NCBI RefSeq assembly: GCF_036781485.1
Contig: NZ_DAIQAX010000004.1
Span: 58,606-120,598, forward strand
DNA length: 61,993 bases
DNA from: Thermocrinis sp.
GTDB taxonomy: Bacteria > Aquificota > Aquificia > Aquificales > Aquificaceae
Reading direction: 5' to 3'
A model generated the notes under the pieces. The model ran no database searches, had not been told where the DNA came from, and saw only the letters and a list, made by a program, of their open reading frames with translations. The translations under genes were made by a program, and so were the position numbers. Positions 57,912 through 61,993 of this stretch are shown here, one piece after another. Within the stretch, counting starts at the first letter, position 1. Each line of letters opens with the position of its first letter.

Positions 57912-59690
57912 ATGTGCGGAATAGTAGGATACACAGGAAAAAGAAAGGCGGTTTTTATACTTTTGGAAGCGTTGGAAAGACTTGAGTATAGAGGCTACGA
58001 TTCTGCTGGTGTGGCTCTTTTAGAGGATGGTAAGATCTTTGTAGAAAAAAAGGTTGGGAAGATAAGGGAGCTAGTAAGAAGTCTTTGGGGCAAACAATTA
58101 GACGCTACCCTTGGCATAGGACACACCCGATGGGCTACCCACGGGGGCGTATGCGAGCTGAACGCCCACCCCCACACAGACCAGGAAGGGCGCTTTGCTT
58201 TAGTACATAACGGCATAATAGAAAACTACAGAGAGCTGAAGGAATTTATCATCTCAAAGGGCATAGAATATAAATCAGAAACGGACACGGAGGCCATAGT
58301 CCATCTTATATCCTTAAACTACAAGGGAGACCTTTTAAAAGCGGTTTTTAAATCCCTTCCCAAGCTAAAAGGAGCATACGCCTTTGCAGTCTATACACCC
58401 TTAGAACCTGGTCGTATAGTTGGGGTAAGATACGGTAGTCCCCTTGTTGTAGGCTTGGGAGAAGGAGAAAACTTTTTAGCTTCTGACATACCCGCTTTAA
58501 TCCCCTTTACCAAAAACATAATACCTTTGGATGATGGGGAGGTGGTGGATTTAACACCCGAAGGGGTAAGCATTTATGACTTTGAGGGAAACCCAAAGGT
58601 GAAAGAGCCCATAAGGATCCACTGGGACATCATAGCCGCAGAAAAGGGAGGTTTCAAACACTTTATGCTAAAAGAGATCTTTGAACAGCCCAGGGTGGTG
58701 GCAGATACCATAAAAGGATACCTATCCAGAGATTACGAGCTTCCCTTTTCTTTAAAGGAATTTAGAAGGATACTCATAACAGCCTGTGGTACTTCTTACC
58801 ATGCGGGGCTTGTTGGAAAATACTGGCTTGAAAAGTTTTTGGGGGTGCCTGTGGAGGTAATTTATGCTTCTGAGCTAAGATACGCAGACAATCCGATAGA
58901 TCCGCAAGACTTGGTGATTGCCATATCCCAGTCTGGTGAAACTGCAGACACCAGATTTTCTGCCCTATCAGCAAAGGAGAAGGGAGCCAAGCTTTTATCT
59001 ATCGTTAATGTTATGGGAAGTGCCTTAAGCAGAGAATCGGACTATACCCTATACACCCACGCAGGACCGGAGATAGGCGTGGCGGCCACAAAAACCTTTA
59101 CCTGCCAGCTGGCAGTTCTCTTTTCCTTAGCCATAAGCGAGCATTCAGAAAGAGAAAATCTCACGGACGAGCTCCTGAAGATACCCCACCTTATGGAAGA
59201 TGTGCTTTCAGAAAGCGAAAGCATAAGGGAGGTAGCACTCAAATACACTAAAAGCAAAAATACGCTTTATTTGGGAAGATACCTCAGCTACCCTGTAGCT
59301 TTGGAAGGGGCACTAAAGTTAAAAGAGATATCTTACATCCATGCGGAAGGCTACCCTGCGGGGGAGATGAAACACGGACCCATAGCTCTAATTGACGAGA
59401 ACATGCCAGTGGTAGTTGTGGCACCAAAAGACAGAGTACATGAAAAGATAATTTCAAACATAGAGGAAGTTTTGGCAAGGAAGGGCATAGTTATATCCGT
59501 AGGCTTTAAGGAAGATAAAGAGATTCAAAGGCTCTCGGCGGACTTTATAGGCATTCCCAATTGCCACGAGGACCTAACACCCTTTTTGACGGTCGTCCCC
59601 CTTCAACTTTTTGCCTATTACATAGCGGACTACTTGGGTTTAGACGTGGATCAACCCAGAAACTTGGCAAAAACCGTTACTGTTGAGTGA
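57912..59690 (+). CDS. glmS: glutamine--fructose-6-phosphate aminotransferase (isomerizing)
   Basis: Makes glucosamine-6-phosphate from fructose-6-phosphate and glutamine, the entry to UDP-GlcNAc, peptidoglycan and lipid A. The 592-residue protein has the Ntn glutaminase domain, with the catalytic Cys as the second residue (MCGIVGYTG), GHTRWATHG and HNGIIEN, then two SIS domains (about 270-410 and 440-580) and the C-terminal DQPRNLAKTVTVE tail. I see no ribozyme-like leader; the transcript probably starts 2 nt before the ATG, so the glmS riboswitch is absent. Confidence 0.97.
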   Translation: MCGIVGYTGKRKAVFILLEALERLEYRGYDSAGVALLEDGKIFVEKKVGKIRELVRSLWGKQLDATLGIGHTRWATHGGVCELNAHPHTDQEGRFALVHNGIIENYRELKEFIISKGIEYKSETDTEAIVHLISLNYKGDLLKAVFKSLPKLKGAYAFAVYTPLEPGRIVGVRYGSPLVVGLGEGENFLASDIPALIPFTKNIIPLDDGEVVDLTPEGVSIYDFEGNPKVKEPIRIHWDIIAAEKGGFKHFMLKEIFEQPRVVADTIKGYLSRDYELPFSLKEFRRILITACGTSYHAGLVGKYWLEKFLGVPVEVIYASELRYADNPIDPQDLVIAISQSGETADTRFSALSAKEKGAKLLSIVNVMGSALSRESDYTLYTHAGPEIGVAATKTFTCQLAVLFSLAISEHSERENLTDELLKIPHLMEDVLSESESIREVALKYTKSKNTLYLGRYLSYPVALEGALKLKEISYIHAEGYPAGEMKHGPIALIDENMPVVVVAPKDRVHEKIISNIEEVLARKGIVISVGFKEDKEIQRLSADFIGIPNCHEDLTPFLTVVPLQLFAYYIADYLGLDVDQPRNLAKTVTVE

Positions 59691-60594
59691 GCAAGAACTT
59701 TAAAAGTCCCATCTGAGCATACATCCTGTTTTCTGCCTGAGTAAAGATAAAGTCCGCATAATTTTCAAAAACGTCTTCGGTTATCTCTTCCCCCTTTCTG
59801 GCAGGAAGGCAGTGCATTACCAAAACACTTTCCTTTGCGTGCTTTAAAAGCTCGCCATTTACCTGATAGGGTTTAAGGGCCAAAAGCTTCTCTTCGGTTC
59901 TGTTTTGGTTCATGCTGACCCAAACGTCCGTATAAACCACATCCGCATCTTTGACCGCTTCTACCGGGTTGGGAGTTAGATATATACTTCCCCCTGTGAT
60001 CTTGCACAGATCCTCTCCCGCTTGGTAGTAATAAGAGGAAGGCTCGTGCCCTTCGGGAGTAGCTACAAACAGGTTAAGACCAAAAAGCCCTGCACCTACA
60101 AGCCATGTGTTGCAAAGGTTGTTCCCATCACCCACATAGGCGATCTTGAGCTTTTTTATATCCTCCCCAAAACGCTCATAAAGGGTAAAAACATCGCTCA
60201 AAACCTGGCAAGGATGGGACATGTCCGTTAGGGCGTTTATAACCGGTATGGACGAATAAGAGGCTATCTCTTTTAGCTTTTCGTGAGAATCGGTGCGAAC
60301 TATAAGACAGTCTAAGTATCTTGAGAGTGTTCGGGCAGTGTCCTTGAGATCCTCTCCTCTTACTAACTGAAGACTCTGCTCTTGAAGAAAGATAACCTCC
60401 CCACCCAAAGCCCTTATGCCTACCTCAAAGGACACTCTAGTCCTTGTGGACGGTTTGGTAAAAATCAAAGCAAAATACTTGCCTCTTAAATACATCTCTT
60501 TGTCCTCCCCCTTTTTGATAGCCATAGAGCTTTTAAGTATGGCCCATCCCTCTTCTGGCGTAATGTCCCAAAGGTCAATAAAGTGCCTTATCAT
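59677..60594 (-). CDS. argF: ornithine carbamoyltransferase
   Basis: Forms citrulline from ornithine and carbamoyl phosphate in arginine synthesis. The 305-residue enzyme has the carbamoyl-phosphate motif KPSTRTRVSFE (about 50-60), HPCQVLSD (about 133-140) and the ornithine-side MHCLPARKGEE. It is divergent from the GT4 gene with a shared symmetric -10; the predicted leader is about 1 nt. The 3' end overlaps glmS by 14 nt. Confidence 0.96.
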   Translation of the reverse strand: MIRHFIDLWDITPEEGWAILKSSMAIKKGEDKEMYLRGKYFALIFTKPSTRTRVSFEVGIRALGGEVIFLQEQSLQLVRGEDLKDTARTLSRYLDCLIVRTDSHEKLKEIASYSSIPVINALTDMSHPCQVLSDVFTLYERFGEDIKKLKIAYVGDGNNLCNTWLVGAGLFGLNLFVATPEGHEPSSYYYQAGEDLCKITGGSIYLTPNPVEAVKDADVVYTDVWVSMNQNRTEEKLLALKPYQVNGELLKHAKESVLVMHCLPARKGEEITEDVFENYADFIFTQAENRMYAQMGLLKFLLTQQ

Positions 60595-60600
60595 AAACTA

Positions 60601-60607
60601 TATTATA
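60601..60607. promoter_or_regulatory. shared -10 region between argF and the GT4 gene
   Basis: TATTATA contains TATAAT on the minus strand (60607-60602; start about 60595, one base before the argF ATG) and TATTAT on the plus strand (60601-60606; start about 60613, 5 nt before the ATG at 60618). The gap is 23 bp, with no ribosome site in either direction. Confidence 0.55.
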
Positions 60608-60617
60608 TCTTAACCCG

Positions 60618-61718
60618 ATGAAGATATTAGAAGTTATAGATAGCCTCGGATGGTGTGGAACAAAGGAACAGACCTACTTAAACACACTACACCTTAGCAA
60701 ACATTTTGAAGTGCATCTTGCCTTAGCCTTTGGACACAAAGAGATGATAGAAAGGCTAAGAGGGAAGGTTGAGCTAAAGTTTTACGAGGTGGACAACGGC
60801 AGCAAAAGAAGGTTTAACATAAAGAATTACTTAAGGCTTTACCACATTGTCAAAGAGGGAAACTACGATGTTTTGATAGCCAACTCTTCTTGGTCTTTAA
60901 ATTACGTAATTGCCATACTGCCGTTTTTGAAGAAGAAACCTAAGATAATAGCCCTTAGAAGGTCTGGCTTTACTCCTTCCTTTTTCTCGAAGCATCTTAA
61001 GTATAGGTTTGTGGATAAGATAGTTGTAGTTTCCAAAAGGGTAGCAGAGCATCTTATAAACATTGACTTTTTTCCAAAGAAGATCGTGGTTATAGAGTCG
61101 GGAATTGACCTTTCAAGGTTCAAACCTTCGGAGGAGCTGAGGGAAGAATACAGAAAAAAGCTTGGCTTGGGGAAAGAACATAAAGTTTTTGTAAATGTTG
61201 CCAATTGGCAACCTTGGAGGAAGGGACAAGATGTGCTTTTGGAAGTTTTTTCACAGATAGTTAAAAAATACAGAAACGTAAGGCTAATATTGGCTGGAAA
61301 GGATACAGATTCGGAGCAAGCGCTGGAAACTATAAAAGGGTTCAACCTTGAGGATTTTGTAATACCTCTCGGTTATAGGGAAGATGTAGAAAAGATCCTT
61401 CAAGCTGGAGATTACTTTATCCTCACTTCAAGGTCCGAAGGCATTGCGGGCAGTGTTTTGCAGGCTATGGCCTGTGGTAAAGTGGTTCTTTCCACCTTGG
61501 CAGGAGGCATTGGGGAATATCTGATAGACGGCTTTAATGGCTTTAGTGCCAAAGTGGATAACAAAGAAGAAATAGCCCAAAAGCTTGAAAGAATGATAAA
61601 CATAAGCAAGGAAGAATACTCAAGGCTCTCTGAAAACGCAATAAACACCGCAAAGAACTATTCAATAGAGACCAACATCAAAAAGTGGGTTGATCTGATC
61701 AGCTCCATCTCCGATTAA
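60618..61718 (+). CDS. GT4-family glycosyltransferase
   Basis: A 366-residue GT-B enzyme. The N-terminal domain starts MKILEVIDSLGWCGTKEQTYL, a GT4 acceptor-side opening. The donor domain has NVANWQPWRKGQDVLLEVF and the retaining GT4 motif around SRSEGIAGSVLQAMACGK (the E...E pair), followed by GEYLIDGFNGF. It probably works on LPS or another envelope polysaccharide; acceptor and sugar are unknown. It is monocistronic by position, followed by an AT-rich gap. Confidence 0.87.
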   Translation: MKILEVIDSLGWCGTKEQTYLNTLHLSKHFEVHLALAFGHKEMIERLRGKVELKFYEVDNGSKRRFNIKNYLRLYHIVKEGNYDVLIANSSWSLNYVIAILPFLKKKPKIIALRRSGFTPSFFSKHLKYRFVDKIVVVSKRVAEHLINIDFFPKKIVVIESGIDLSRFKPSEELREEYRKKLGLGKEHKVFVNVANWQPWRKGQDVLLEVFSQIVKKYRNVRLILAGKDTDSEQALETIKGFNLEDFVIPLGYREDVEKILQAGDYFILTSRSEGIAGSVLQAMACGKVVLSTLAGGIGEYLIDGFNGFSAKVDNKEEIAQKLERMINISKEEYSRLSENAINTAKNYSIETNIKKWVDLISSISD

Positions 61719-61722
61719 AAAC

Positions 61723-61740
61723 TTTTGCAAACTTGCAAAA
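61723..61740. repeat. perfect inverted repeat after the GT4 gene
   Basis: TTTTGCAA-AC-TTGCAAAA: 8-bp arms with a 2-bp spacer, 4 bp after the GT4 stop. The stem is too AT-rich and the loop too small for a good terminator. It may be an operator for the exported-protein gene 140 bp downstream. GCAAA recurs at 61790-61805. Confidence 0.5.
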
Positions 61741-61815
61741 CGTCTAAAAACCGAAAAATACTGAAAATAAAAAAGCTTAAAAAACTAACTGCAAATCCGC
61801 AAATAAAAAAAACAC

Positions 61816-61844
61816 TTGACAAACTTTTTTAAACATGCTATCAT
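61816..61844 (+). promoter_or_regulatory. strong sigma-70 promoter of the last gene
   Basis: TTGACA (61816-61821) and TATCAT (61839-61844) are 17 bp apart. Start is about 61851; a 29-nt leader carries AAGGAGGG (61865-61872), 7 nt before the ATG. It is the only promoter in the window with a consensus -35, implying strong expression. The surrounding 61719-61815 is AT-rich and otherwise featureless apart from the inverted repeat. Confidence 0.75.
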
Positions 61845-61879
61845 TAAAACCATCAAAAACCTTTAAGGAGGGTAGTAGC

Positions 61880-61993
61880 ATGAAGAAGAGCCTTTTAGCT
61901 ATGGCAGCACTTATGGGAGTTGCCACATTGCCAGCCCACGCTTGGAGGGTGACCGTAGACAAAGAGACTTTTGCGGACATTACCTTCTCCACC
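61880..61993 (+). CDS. exported protein, 5' part (3' end outside window)
   Basis: The first 38 codons of a gene that runs off the window. The product begins with a clear Sec signal peptide (MKKSLLAMAALMGVATLPAHA), cleaved most likely after AHA, then WRVTVDKETFADITFST. The mature start, with alternating hydrophobic residues, would suit a porin or other outer-membrane barrel, but 17 residues are not enough to decide. Strong promoter and ribosome site suggest an abundant envelope protein. Confidence 0.6.
   Translation, partial: MKKSLLAMAALMGVATLPAHAWRVTVDKETFADITFST

Overview
The window is chromosomal DNA from a thermophilic, Gram-negative bacterium, most likely of the order Aquificales (Hydrogenobacter/Thermocrinis/Aquifex type). 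The Kdo transferase resembles the short Aquifex WaaA as I remember it, and LPS genes (kdsD, waaA, lpxI, hldA, GT9, lptF/G, lolD) show a two-membrane envelope. Unrelated housekeeping genes are shuffled into tight mixed operons with 4-nt ATGA overlaps, convergent genes overlap by up to 70 nt, and flagellar and pyrimidine genes are scattered. These are all habits of that group. The assignment is by inspection only. There are no insertion sequences, prophage genes, CRISPR arrays or rRNA genes. No stretch longer than about 300 bases lacks a gene; the longest gap (61719-61879) holds a promoter and an inverted repeat.

Layout. 1-9.9 kb: the end of flgE, bioF, a lipoprotein lytic transglycosylase, a DnaC-like ATPase, metE, an NDUFA9-like reductase, a membrane coiled-coil protein with a RelE-like tail, an orphan peptide-type permease, pyrK and ribE. 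9.9-14.6 kb: flgK (5' end abnormal), flgL, birA, pgeF, proC. 14.6-21.9 kb: a GltD-like flavoprotein, a DUF4878 protein, GT9, then on the minus strand kdsD-mtaD-[tRNA-Pro]-waaA-ftsW. 21.9-27.7 kb: DUF507, an M23 peptidase, a RecO-like gene, then epmA-baeRF-NYN-ribF. 27.7-34.8 kb, minus strand: tRNA-Ser, a small unknown gene, panB, pilB, ybgC, two M16 peptidases, a GlcF-like Fe-S protein and a small unknown gene. 34.8-41.7 kb: pyrF, lolD, tRNA-Val, a DUF2892 gene, ruvX, mltG, moaE, ilvB, pyrG. 41.7-49.8 kb: a FAS1 protein with a clear terminator, mtaB, yebC, a membrane protein without a normal start codon, lpxI, a biotin carboxylase, hldA, yraN, khpA, rpsP, purE. 49.8-62 kb: a Ca-type P-ATPase, tpiA, an LptF/G permease, hemB, UPF0114, resB, a SpoVG-like gene, def, glmS, argF, a GT4 glycosyltransferase, and the start of an exported protein.

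How the genes work together. Envelope building is the strongest theme: GlmS feeds amino sugars, LpxI makes lipid X, KdsD and WaaA make and transfer Kdo, HldA and GT9 serve heptose or core sugars, LptF/G and LolD move LPS and lipoproteins, and FtsW, MltG, the SLT enzyme and the M23 protein act on peptidoglycan. Biotin (BioF, BirA, biotin carboxylase), flavin (RibE, RibF), pyrimidine (PyrK, PyrF, PyrG) and methionine/SAM salvage (MetE, MtaD) genes are present as dispersed pathway members.

Most unusual. (1) An operon couples the EF-P lysylation enzyme EpmA, a bacterial eRF1/Pelota-like protein lacking a GGQ motif, and an NYN-domain nuclease, which looks like a ribosome-stalling response module. 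(2) tRNA-Pro lies wholly inside the 3' end of mtaD, and its discriminator base is the first base of the waaA ATG. (3) A membrane coiled-coil protein ends in a RelE-like domain. (4) flgK lacks its N-terminal D0 segment. (5) Many divergent gene pairs share a single symmetric TATA element placed so close to the start codons that both transcripts would be leaderless or nearly so.
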